Shown here: one piece after another, positions 1-5,252 of the stretch
Position numbering within the stretch: the first letter of the stretch is position 1
Layout: every line of letters begins with the position of its first letter
From: Haloquadratum sp. J07HQX50
GTDB taxonomy: Archaea; Halobacteriota; Halobacteria; Halobacteriales; Haloferacaceae
Direction of reading: 5' to 3'
Length of the DNA stretch: 5,252 bases
Assembly (NCBI GenBank): GCA_000416005.1
Contig: KE356563.1
Span: 930,403 to 935,654, forward strand
Notes under the pieces: generated by a model
Told to the model about the DNA's origin: nothing
Databases searched by the model: none
Seen by the model: the letters and a program-made list of their open reading frames with translations, nothing else
Made by a program: the position numbers and the translations under genes

Positions 1-123
1 GTAAACGTGGAACTCCTCCGAAAAACTCTCAGTTGGTGGGACGGCCAAGACGAGACAAACGTCGCGAAAGCGTCTCCGTCTCCACAGCCACGGATAAGAA
101 AGCTGTCTATCTGTTTGTCATGA
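1..123 (+). other. Open frame entering from the left edge, possible gene 3' end
   Basis: Frame 1 is open from the first base to a TGA at 121-123, 40 codons. The first part reads like ordinary protein (VELLRKTLSWWDGQ), and the tail is Ser/Pro/Arg rich. I do not recognise a family. A 40-codon open frame is not rare by chance in sequence of this composition, so this may be nothing. If real, it is the C-terminus of a + strand gene lying mostly to the left of the window. The sequence to the left would decide it. Confidence 0.12.
81..103 (+). repeat. Imperfect direct repeat, copy A
   Basis: This 23-base segment (starts TCCACAGCCAC, ends GGATAAGAAAGC) matches the 24-base segment at 418-441 with two substitutions and one inserted C. 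A much weaker relative may lie at about 271-293 (CCACGCAGCC...GGATGAAGCC). It is not tandem and no coding frame explains it. Function unknown. Confidence 0.4.
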
Positions 124-417
124 CACATGCCGAAGTTTCCGCCTCACCTACAGCGACGAGAGTAGCCGTATTCGATTCTGTGTGAGCTCAAAGCCGTCCA
201 ACTGAAGTCCTCTTGACGCTGTGGACACCGCGTTTATGATCGGGGGCGACAGTTTCGTTACAGTAGTACGGGGCGAAAGGCCACGCAGCCGTAGGATGAA
301 GCCGACACATTGAGACGCAGACCTCTCCCAAACCGTTCATTTCGACGCTCTCGTCTCGTATTGTGACGGCTCGCTCGGTTGTGGCACGGAGTCATCGACC
401 CCTACGGACACATCGCG

Positions 418-441
418 TCCACAACCACCGGGTAAGAAAGC
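418..441 (+). repeat. Imperfect direct repeat, copy B
   Basis: This is the partner of copy A at 81-103, about 337 bases downstream in the same orientation: TCCACAACCACC followed by GGGTAAGAAAGC. The two copies share the AAGAAAGC end and the TCCACA start exactly. The spacing and divergence suggest an old duplication or remnants of a dispersed repeat family rather than an active element. Confidence 0.4.
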
Positions 442-673
442 CGGATTCAACCCACGGCGTAATGGCTTGGCTGATGCGAACCGTGGAGCCCAGCCGGATA
501 CCCGACCGCGGAGGGACTAGTATTTCGTCCCGGCGAAGCGCCCGCCACATGTGGGTGGGAAGGCTCGTTTGACCGAGCGCGCTGGGAAGCACGCCGTCGG
601 GAATAATTGGGCGGCGACTGTCGATGTTCCGCGCGAAAGCGTCTGTGAGGACCGAAGAGACGCGCAGTCCCGA

Positions 674-705
674 ATTCCGCTTCGTGGAATCCCCTCAGGC
701 TGTCA
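674..705 (+). mobile_element. Possible eroded 3' end of an IS200/IS605-type (TnpB) element
   Basis: A hairpin (ATTCC at 674-678 pairing with GGAAT at 686-690, extended by a G-T pair and a C-G pair) is followed by GGAATCCCC, a short CTC/AGG stretch and TGTCAA. Haloarchaeal TnpB elements often end in GGAATCCC, a stem-loop, then a TGTCAA-like terminus. Here the stem-loop would be partly lost. This is pattern memory, not an alignment: no TnpB zinc-finger or catalytic motif could be found in the bases to the left. It may be coincidence. Confidence 0.15.
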
Positions 706-846
706 AGAATAGGTTGATTTCATCTTAGCAGATCGATGGTCCATATCATAGCCGTGCGACTCGGCAGGGGTGTCTCTCATGCGCGATTGTTCGGACAGTT
801 CACGACATCTTCACAGCATTCACATCTGGTGGAATTAACTCGTGAA

Positions 847-859
847 CGACCGTCGGTCG
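847..859. promoter_or_regulatory. Perfect 13-base palindrome, candidate operator
   Basis: CGACCG-T-CGGTCG is a perfect inverted repeat of 6 bases either side of one T. It ends 8 bases before the AT-rich promoter-like element at 868-872 and about 30 bases before the zinc-finger gene. That is where archaeal activators and repressors commonly bind relative to TATA/BRE. A related palindrome, GGTCGACC, lies at 916-923 inside the beginning of the gene. The symmetry is seen directly; the regulatory role is inferred from position only. Confidence 0.3.
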
Positions 860-867
860 ATATCTTC

Positions 868-872
868 TTTAA
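868..872 (+). promoter_or_regulatory. TATA-like element for the small zinc-finger gene
   Basis: TTTAA within CTTCTTTAATTC is the AT-rich core closest to the usual archaeal TATA position. Its centre is about 25 bases before the second ATG (895) and about 19 before the first (889). Many haloarchaeal mRNAs are leaderless, so this spacing fits transcription starting at or near 895 better than 889. The match to a consensus TATA box is only moderate. Confidence 0.35.
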
Positions 873-888
873 TTCTGATTGAGCCAAT

Positions 889-1026
889 ATGTATATGAGT
901 GGTGAATCAGTCGGTGGTCGACCGTGTCCCCTCTGTGGAACGGCGATGATTCACCGGCATTGTAAATATGTATGTCCTATGCACGGTGTGATATATGACT
1001 GTAGTGATACATTCTGGGACCAGTAA
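889..1026 (+). CDS. Small CPxCG-type zinc-finger protein, HVO_2523-like
   Basis: This 45-codon frame is too short for many gene callers. It contains CPLCG (residues 13-17) and HRHCKYVCPMHG (22-33), so C13, C16, C25 and C29 form a likely four-cysteine zinc knuckle; H22, H24, H32 and C38 are further possible ligands. The tail is VIYDCSDTFWDQ. The pattern matches my memory of the conserved haloarchaeal family typified by HVO_2523 in Haloferax volcanii, whose gene neighbours the phytoene synthase HVO_2524, so the synteny agrees. Nearly all of the chain is the zinc module, so a binding or adaptor role is more likely than enzymatic activity; no function is established here. An in-frame TGA at 880-882 limits the start to ATG 889 or ATG 895 (43 residues); the TATA spacing favours 895. 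It is 175 bases upstream of crtB on the same strand, so co-transcription is possible. Confidence 0.82.
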   Translation: MYMSGESVGGRPCPLCGTAMIHRHCKYVCPMHGVIYDCSDTFWDQ

Positions 1027-1119
1027 CTAATGAATCGGAGCGTACTGGGGCGGATTCAACGGTGACAAGCCCTCAAGAAAACAACGACTTTAGACCGAGC
1101 GTCAAGACGGGACTAAGTG

Positions 1120-1126
1120 TTATATC
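1120..1126 (+). promoter_or_regulatory. TATA-like element upstream of crtB
   Basis: TTATATC, within GTGTTATATCG, is the best archaeal TATA candidate in the 175-base spacer before crtB. With the usual 25-base offset it would start transcription near 1148, giving a leader of about 50 bases. The leader contains TGAGGCGG near 1165-1172, which is too far from the ATG at 1202 to act as a ribosome-binding site. No good Shine-Dalgarno lies immediately upstream of the start. Confidence 0.35.
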
Positions 1127-1201
1127 GTTCGGGAGCATACATGAGATACCGAAAAAATCGATGGATGAGGCGGCGAGATACTCACCGTGTGACAACTAAC
1201 G

Positions 1202-2212
1202 ATGGTCAAACACGAACAAATCAAACAGAGTAAGTCAATACAAAAGCAAACGGGCAAAACGTTTCATCTCGCAACCCGTGTGCTACCGGAGCGCGTACGA
1301 CATGCAACCTATGTTCTGTATGCATTTTTCAGGGTTGCTGATGAGGTCGTCGATGCTGCTGATACTGCACCACCGGCAGAGCAACGGTCAGAGTTGGAGC
1401 GACTTCGCAAAGAGGCATTGGGGGAGCAAGAGACTGAGGATCCCGTGCTCTCTGCATTCGCAGAGTTGACTGATATATACGACATCAACCCGGATGATAT
1501 TAATGTCTTCATTGAGGCGATGGAGACTGATGTCGATACGAGTCGGTATGAAACGTACGCAGAGCTTGAATCATACATGGATGGGTCTGCGGCAGCGGTT
1601 GGTCGTATGATGACTGCAATTATGCAACCAGCTCAACCTGAAAGGGCACTCCCGCACGCAACAGCACTTGGAGAGGCATTCCAGATGACTAATTTCATCC
1701 GAGACGTTGGTGAGGATGTTGTTGACCGGGACCGCATCTACCTTCCTCAGGAAACACTTTCGAAACATGAGATTCCGGAATCACAGGTGCTCGATCGAGA
1801 GTTCGATGGATCAATTAAATCAGCGATACAGGATGAGCTACAGCGAACAGAGGCACTGTATCGTGAGGGAGTCGCAGGTATTCAATACCTCCCTGAGGAC
1901 TGTCAGTTCGCAGTGCTCTTGGCGGCCGTACTATATGCGGATCATCACCGGGCAATCCGGCGTGTTGAGTATGACGTCCTATCGACGACACCGTCTCTTT
2001 CCTCAATGCGGAAGTTCTGGCTCTTTCTCAAAACCCGCGCACATTGGATAGTATCTGACGATCCCGAAGAGATATTCAAGCAGGTGAGTGATGTGCCATA
2101 CCCTGGTGACGCCGAACCGGAGACACAACCAACAGCGTGGTCAACTCGGGCAACTGGATTTTTTGGCCGACGATTTAGCAGCCTCGTCAGGCATCTTACT
2201 CGTGGCGAATGA
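1202..2212 (+). CDS. crtB: Phytoene synthase (15-cis-phytoene synthase, EC 2.5.1.32)
   Basis: This enzyme condenses two geranylgeranyl diphosphate molecules head-to-head, through prephytoene diphosphate, into phytoene, the first committed step of carotenoid synthesis. The 336-residue protein shows the squalene/phytoene synthase fold signatures. TYVLYAFFRVADEVVD (36-51) carries the first aspartate-rich motif (D47, D51). YMDGSAAAVGRMM (125-137) matches the Y-x-x-G-x-A-x-x-VG signature. GEAFQMTNFIRDVGED (157-172) carries the second Mg-binding motif (D168, D172), followed by DRDRIYLP (175-182). The tail after about 300 is polar and variable. The start is fixed by an in-frame TGA at 1190-1192 and by the haloarchaeal-type N-terminus (SKSIQKQTGKTFHLATR). 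It probably acts as a soluble or membrane-associated enzyme at the inner face of the membrane. It faces the crtD-lyeJ-cruF operon tail to tail with 6 bases between stops. Confidence 0.96.
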   Translation: MVKHEQIKQSKSIQKQTGKTFHLATRVLPERVRHATYVLYAFFRVADEVVDAADTAPPAEQRSELERLRKEALGEQETEDPVLSAFAELTDIYDINPDDINVFIEAMETDVDTSRYETYAELESYMDGSAAAVGRMMTAIMQPAQPERALPHATALGEAFQMTNFIRDVGEDVVDRDRIYLPQETLSKHEIPESQVLDREFDGSIKSAIQDELQRTEALYREGVAGIQYLPEDCQFAVLLAAVLYADHHRAIRRVEYDVLSTTPSLSSMRKFWLFLKTRAHWIVSDDPEEIFKQVSDVPYPGDAEPETQPTAWSTRATGFFGRRFSSLVRHLTRGE

Positions 2213-2218
2213 GTGATC

Positions 2219-3094
2219 TCAGCCCTTTCGATCGAGAAGTGCAGATATAGACGAGAGCCTGAGCAACCCATGGTCAAACGCTTGTGCTCGGAACAGTCCA
2301 CAGGCAAGTGCTGCAGCACATAACGCTGGTATCACATTACCAAACCACAGGTTAATTCCACCCCAGAGGATGACGAACGAGACCAGGTCATCAAGCATAA
2401 ATGGACACTGATCGACCCGTTGAATGACGTCACTCTGGTTATATCCATAGTCGAGCAGCACAACAGCAACTGTTGCTGAGAGAACCCATCCGATGTAATT
2501 CGACAATGGGACATTGTAAAACAACCCGCCATCTGCGTATACCCAAAATCCAACTGCGACGGCACCTGGGTCGAGAATAACATCCATGAATAACACGGTA
2601 CTGATGACCGCGAGCAATCGAATCGTCGTACTCTCTGAACGCTCTCCGAGCAGGAGCAGACAGAGCAGATATGCGTTCATTACGAGGGGAACAAAAAACA
2701 CTGGCAGTCCGAGTGGGACTCCAAACAGTGTTGGTCCGAGGTCGACTCCATAGTAAAATTCACCATATGGCACCCCAGTATGAACACCGAGATATTCGAT
2801 CCCATATGCGTAAAGCGTGAGTAGTCCAACACTGAGTGTTGCTCGACGGCCTGTCAGTGGAAGGGTGCCGATAAGAAGGGGTGAACGCATAATGATGGTT
2901 CCAAACAGGATCATCAGCCCATTAAATGCGAGCGGGTCTGGAAGAACCCCCTCTGCACTTGCTAAGAGCAGGACGATTCCATTCAACGGGAAGAACACAG
3001 AAATTGTGAACCGATTCTCGACGACTTTCTCATCAAGCCATGCCAGCAACTCTTGTTTCGAGTTTATCTGGGTTTCTGGAAGGCGTTTACCCAT
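2219..3094 (-). CDS. cruF: Bisanhydrobacterioruberin hydratase (C50 carotenoid hydratase)
   Basis: This integral membrane enzyme of the CruF / carotenoid-synthase family (formerly DUF422) hydrates the C5 end groups of bisanhydrobacterioruberin to give bacterioruberin, the last pathway step. The 291-residue protein has several hydrophobic segments, roughly 32-48, 59-79, 87-103, 122-149, 158-173, 200-214, 235-250 and 253-268. The conserved core is visible: GIEYLGVHTGVPYGEFYYG (98-116), LFGVPLGLPVFF (123-134), DVILDPGAVAVGFWVY (171-186) and YNVPLSNYIGW (193-203), with polar residues E100, D118, D171, D175 and N199 inside apolar surroundings. The start ATG at 3094 overlaps the lyeJ stop within ATGGGTAA (8 bases), so translation is probably coupled. 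It is the last gene of the operon, and no T-run terminator follows the stop. The name rests on family motifs and the same gene order as in Haloarcula japonica. Confidence 0.93.
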   Translation of the reverse strand: MGKRLPETQINSKQELLAWLDEKVVENRFTISVFFPLNGIVLLLASAEGVLPDPLAFNGLMILFGTIIMRSPLLIGTLPLTGRRATLSVGLLTLYAYGIEYLGVHTGVPYGEFYYGVDLGPTLFGVPLGLPVFFVPLVMNAYLLCLLLLGERSESTTIRLLAVISTVLFMDVILDPGAVAVGFWVYADGGLFYNVPLSNYIGWVLSATVAVVLLDYGYNQSDVIQRVDQCPFMLDDLVSFVILWGGINLWFGNVIPALCAAALACGLFRAQAFDHGLLRLSSISALLDRKG

Positions 3095-3923
3095 ACAATA
3101 ATTTCCATAGTGCGCCCATCGTCATCACCATTCCAACGAGAGTGTTCACTGCTGGATACCACCAGTAAGCCTGGCTGACAGGGATATCAGACCAGTAGAT
3201 GGCGAATACAATGACTGGATACGCTAAGAGTAAAAGCGCGATTCGGTTATCAACGAACGCAAACACGACTGCAGCAGCGAGCCAGCACACGACACAGTAC
3301 GCATATGTCCGTGATTCTCCAAGAAATGTCGCCGTTGTTCGAATTCCGGCTGCTTGATCAGGTTCAATATCTGGGATTGCAGAAAACGTGTGCATCCCCA
3401 TCGTCCACAACCACCCACCAGCGACGGCGGCTATTGGAGGGTGGTTGCCGCTGAGTGTTGTGTATGCAGCAGCCCCTGGAAGAATATATAATCCATTTGA
3501 TATCGAATCCAAGAGAGGAGTGGTTTTAAATCGAAATGGCGGAGCAGAGTACTCAAACCCGAGTAGAAAAAATCCGCCGAGATACCACCACGCTTGCTGT
3601 GATGAGATGATGAACGGGAAAATACCAAGCGCAGTGAATCCCAGAATCGCACCCGCAATACTCGGGTCGCCCTGCCAGCGCGCTTCACGATTGTCCTTCT
3701 TTGGATTCGTTTCATCGACGTCAGCGTCAAAAATATCATTTATTCCATATAAAAATACGTTCGCCGGAAGTAAAAAATAAAAAAAGTATCCAAAGCTAGC
3801 CATACCGAACAGCTGAGATACCGAATCAGCGGCAAACGTGATTCCGACAACAACTGGTCCTGCTAAATAGAGCCAGAATCGGGGGCGAGAGAGGGTGAGT
3901 AAGTAAGCGAAGCGCCCTAACAT
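3087..3923 (-). CDS. lyeJ: Lycopene elongase / 1,2-hydratase, UbiA-type prenyltransferase
   Basis: This polytopic membrane prenyltransferase adds a C5 unit from DMAPP to each end of lycopene, coupled in the Haloarcula enzyme to 1,2-hydration, and so diverts lycopene from retinal to C50 carotenoids. With the start chosen here it has 278 residues. The first UbiA aspartate motif is NDIFDADVDETNPKKD (62-77), the YSAPP loop is at 125-129, and the second aspartate motif is AIPDIEPDQAAGIRTTAT (182-199; D185, D189). Hydrophobic segments of a UbiA bundle lie between and after them. The frame is open up to an ATG at 3998, but the extra 25 residues are polar, Arg-rich and lie entirely in or just after the crtD 3' end. 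ATG 3923 begins MLGRFAYLLTLSRPRFW, the expected family N-terminus, 14 bases after the crtD stop. Its 3' end overlaps cruF by 8 bases. Confidence 0.94.
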   Translation of the reverse strand: MLGRFAYLLTLSRPRFWLYLAGPVVVGITFAADSVSQLFGMASFGYFFYFLLPANVFLYGINDIFDADVDETNPKKDNREARWQGDPSIAGAILGFTALGIFPFIISSQQAWWYLGGFFLLGFEYSAPPFRFKTTPLLDSISNGLYILPGAAAYTTLSGNHPPIAAVAGGWLWTMGMHTFSAIPDIEPDQAAGIRTTATFLGESRTYAYCVVCWLAAAVVFAFVDNRIALLLLAYPVIVFAIYWSDIPVSQAYWWYPAVNTLVGMVMTMGALWKLLYG

Positions 3924-3937
3924 ATCGACGCCAAATC

Positions 3938-5252
3938 TCACGTCGCAGGTGCGTAATCGGCCATCTCTTCGGCGGTCAGTTGCCCACTTATGAGACACAT
4001 CGGGACGCCGATACCAGGTGTGGTAAACGATCCAGTGAAAAAGAGGCCATCAACAGCCGTCGAGTGATGATCTGGTCGGAGTAATGCCGTTTGCCGAAGC
4101 GTATGTGCAAGCCCAAGAGCAGTTCCTTCAGTGCTGTTGTATCTATCTGCAAAATCACTGATAGAGAACGCGCGTTCCACGACAATTCTATCACGGAGAT
4201 CAACGCCAGTGTTTTCAGCGATATCAGCAAGGAGCTTATCACGGTATGCTTCGCGCATCTCTTCTGTATCTGACAGCCCTGCTGCGACTGGTACCAGTGC
4301 GAATAGATTCGAGTGACCATCTGGTGCTACCGTATCGTCCGTCTCTGAAGGAACACAGAGATAATACGCGGGTTCATCTGGCCATGCGGGCTCATCAAAT
4401 ATCTTCTCGAAGTGGTCGTCCCAGTCAGTAGGAAGGACGAGTGTATGATGCGCTAATTCATCTACATCGCCTTCAACACCCAGATACAGGAGAAACGCCG
4501 AAGGAGCGTAGGTTCGAGAGTCCCAATAATCAGAGTCGTACTGTCGCTTTTCTGGGGGCAGCAACTCCATCTCTGTGTGCCGGTAATCCGCGTTACTCAC
4601 AACATAGTCCGAGTAGAATTCTGATCCATCGTCTGCTCGTGTCACGAATGCTCCCTCTCGGCCTCGGATTTCAGAGACATCCATTCCCGTCTTATATGTC
4701 ACCCCCAACTCCGACCCCAGCGAGACGATGCCATCGACGACACCACCTAATCCATTCTCAGGGTAGTATACGCCCATATTAAAATCGACATGACTCATCA
4801 GGTTATATAATGCCGGTGTATTCTGAGGTGAACCCCCAAGAAATACGAGAGAATACTGCATTATTTGTTGCAGCTTTGGATGTTCAAAGTACTTCTCAAC
4901 GTGATCTTGCATTGAGCCGATCAGCGAAAGACCGCGGGCGTTTTTCATGACATCCCAGTCTGCATAATCCCGGAGTGATGTTCGGTCTTCGTAGACGAAA
5001 TGTTCCATCCCAACTTGATAGTTTAGTTTTGACTTCTCCAGATAAGTGTCGAACCGCTCGCCTGCGCCCGGTTCATATGATTCGAAAGTCTGGCGGTTTG
5101 TTTCGAGATCTGGAACCATATCCACCTGATCACCGTCTTTGAAGAAGATGCGATAATGCGGGTCTAGCCGAGTCAGTTCGTAGTAATCACTCGGCGACCG
5201 GTCAAAGTACCCAAAGAACTGCTCAAAGACGTCGGGCATCAGATACCACGAT
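3938..5252 (-). CDS. crtD: Carotenoid 3,4-desaturase, CrtI/CrtD family (5' end outside the window)
   Basis: This FAD-dependent amine-oxidase-fold desaturase introduces the 3,4 double bonds after each C5 addition by LyeJ. The frame continues through the right edge: the last bases read SWYL directly before MPDVFEQFFGYF, matching the family GPSWYLMPDVFE segment, so the ATG at 5239 is an internal methionine. The missing part, roughly 60-70 residues, should hold the Rossmann GxGxxG FAD site. Counting from that methionine, FLGGSPQNTPALYNLMSHVD is near 133-152, followed by an NGLGGVVDGIV loop, and the C-terminal FAD-contact signature GLFFTGSFTTPGIGVPMCLISG is at 398-419. It is the first visible gene of the operon; its promoter lies outside the window. 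Phytoene desaturase CrtI belongs to the same family, so CrtD rather than CrtI is inferred from its place directly before lyeJ and cruF. Confidence 0.9.
   Translation of the reverse strand, partial: SWYLMPDVFEQFFGYFDRSPSDYYELTRLDPHYRIFFKDGDQVDMVPDLETNRQTFESYEPGAGERFDTYLEKSKLNYQVGMEHFVYEDRTSLRDYADWDVMKNARGLSLIGSMQDHVEKYFEHPKLQQIMQYSLVFLGGSPQNTPALYNLMSHVDFNMGVYYPENGLGGVVDGIVSLGSELGVTYKTGMDVSEIRGREGAFVTRADDGSEFYSDYVVSNADYRHTEMELLPPEKRQYDSDYWDSRTYAPSAFLLYLGVEGDVDELAHHTLVLPTDWDDHFEKIFDEPAWPDEPAYYLCVPSETDDTVAPDGHSNLFALVPVAAGLSDTEEMREAYRDKLLADIAENTGVDLRDRIVVERAFSISDFADRYNSTEGTALGLAHTLRQTALLRPDHHSTAVDGLFFTGSFTTPGIGVPMCLISGQLTAEEMADYAPAT

Larger units (their letters stand above)
1..846. other. Long GC-rich stretch with no supportable gene
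   Basis: About 850 bases carry only short, overlapping open frames on both strands. The longest are 69 codons at 363-572 (+) and 66 codons at 392-592 (-), which lie over each other, and neither has a recognisable motif. Hand counts give about 54% G+C for 1-360 and about 61% for 361-720, with about 65% at 361-600, against roughly 45-50% in the carotenoid genes. Haloarchaeal spacers are usually less GC-rich than genes, so this is the reverse of the expected pattern. The most likely reading is a decayed gene or mobile-element remnant, but no frame could be pieced together. I see no tRNA, rRNA, CRISPR array or obvious structured RNA. The imperfect repeats and a possible insertion-sequence end are listed separately. 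Confidence 0.6.

Noticed and set aside
385..435. Short frame reading VIDPYGHIAS, resembling the end motif of glyoxalase/VOC proteins
   Set aside because: Only about ten residues look right, the frame is bounded closely by stops on both sides, and no other VOC residues appear nearby.
441..460. GGATTCAACCC, resembling a tRNA T-loop
   Set aside because: The flanking bases do not form a T-stem, and no D-arm, anticodon arm or acceptor stem can be built around it.
363..572. 69-codon frame (+) with an overlapping 66-codon frame (-) at 392-592
   Set aside because: GC-rich DNA has few stops, the two frames overlap each other, both are Arg-rich, and neither shows a motif or a plausible promoter.
563..578. 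GCTCG...CGAGC hairpin as a terminator
   Set aside because: The stem is only 5 base pairs, no T-run follows, and no gene ends upstream of it.
1707..2051. 114-codon plus-strand frame inside crtB
   Set aside because: It is out of frame within crtB, whose own frame carries the catalytic motifs over the same bases.
1945..2319. 124-codon minus-strand frame across the crtB-cruF junction
   Set aside because: It lies over the 3' ends of two well-supported genes in other frames and has the composition of a shadow frame.
2817..3101. 94-codon plus-strand frame opposite the 5' end of cruF
   Set aside because: It is antisense to the conserved cruF frame, with a Ser/Arg-rich composition typical of a reverse-frame artefact.
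3388..3780. 130-codon plus-strand frame opposite lyeJ
   Set aside because: It lies entirely antisense to the conserved UbiA core, including both aspartate motifs, and has no recognisable domain.
4441..4782. 113-codon plus-strand frame opposite crtD
   Set aside because: It is antisense to crtD, rich in Pro, His and Arg, with no family signature.

Overview
The window is a haloarchaeal carotenoid locus. It holds most of the dedicated genes for bacterioruberin, the C50 red membrane pigment of halophilic archaea. The gene set (phytoene synthase, carotenoid 3,4-desaturase, lycopene elongase, C50 hydratase), the acid-rich soluble proteins, the TATA-like promoters without strong Shine-Dalgarno sites, and a short CPxCG zinc-finger gene beside crtB all point to Halobacteria. 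The coding half has only about 45-50% G+C by hand sampling, low for this class. That suggests a Haloquadratum-like lineage; this is inference, and no marker gene in the window fixes the genus.

Layout. Positions 1 to about 846 hold no gene I can support. This block is GC-richer than the genes (about 54% for 1-360, about 61% for 361-720, about 65% at 361-600), contains an imperfect direct repeat, and may include an eroded insertion-sequence end near 686-705. Positions 847-1026 hold a perfect 6+1+6 palindrome, an AT-rich promoter-like element and a 45-codon zinc-finger gene on the + strand. After a 175-base spacer with a TATA-like element comes crtB (1202-2212, +). Only 6 bases later the minus-strand operon ends: crtD (entering from the right edge, 5' end missing), then lyeJ, then cruF (stop at 2219). 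The spacers are 14 bases (crtD-lyeJ) and an 8-base overlap (lyeJ-cruF), so the three are almost certainly co-transcribed.

How the genes work together. CrtB condenses two GGPP into phytoene. A phytoene desaturase that is not in the window makes lycopene. LyeJ adds a C5 prenyl unit to each end of lycopene, with hydration. CrtD introduces the 3,4 double bonds between and after those steps, giving bisanhydrobacterioruberin. CruF hydrates the two C5 ends to give bacterioruberin. This order follows the pathway worked out in Haloarcula japonica; the assignments here rest on motifs and gene order. The most interesting small item is the zinc-finger gene, which is short enough to be missed by gene callers and sits in front of the first committed carotenoid gene.
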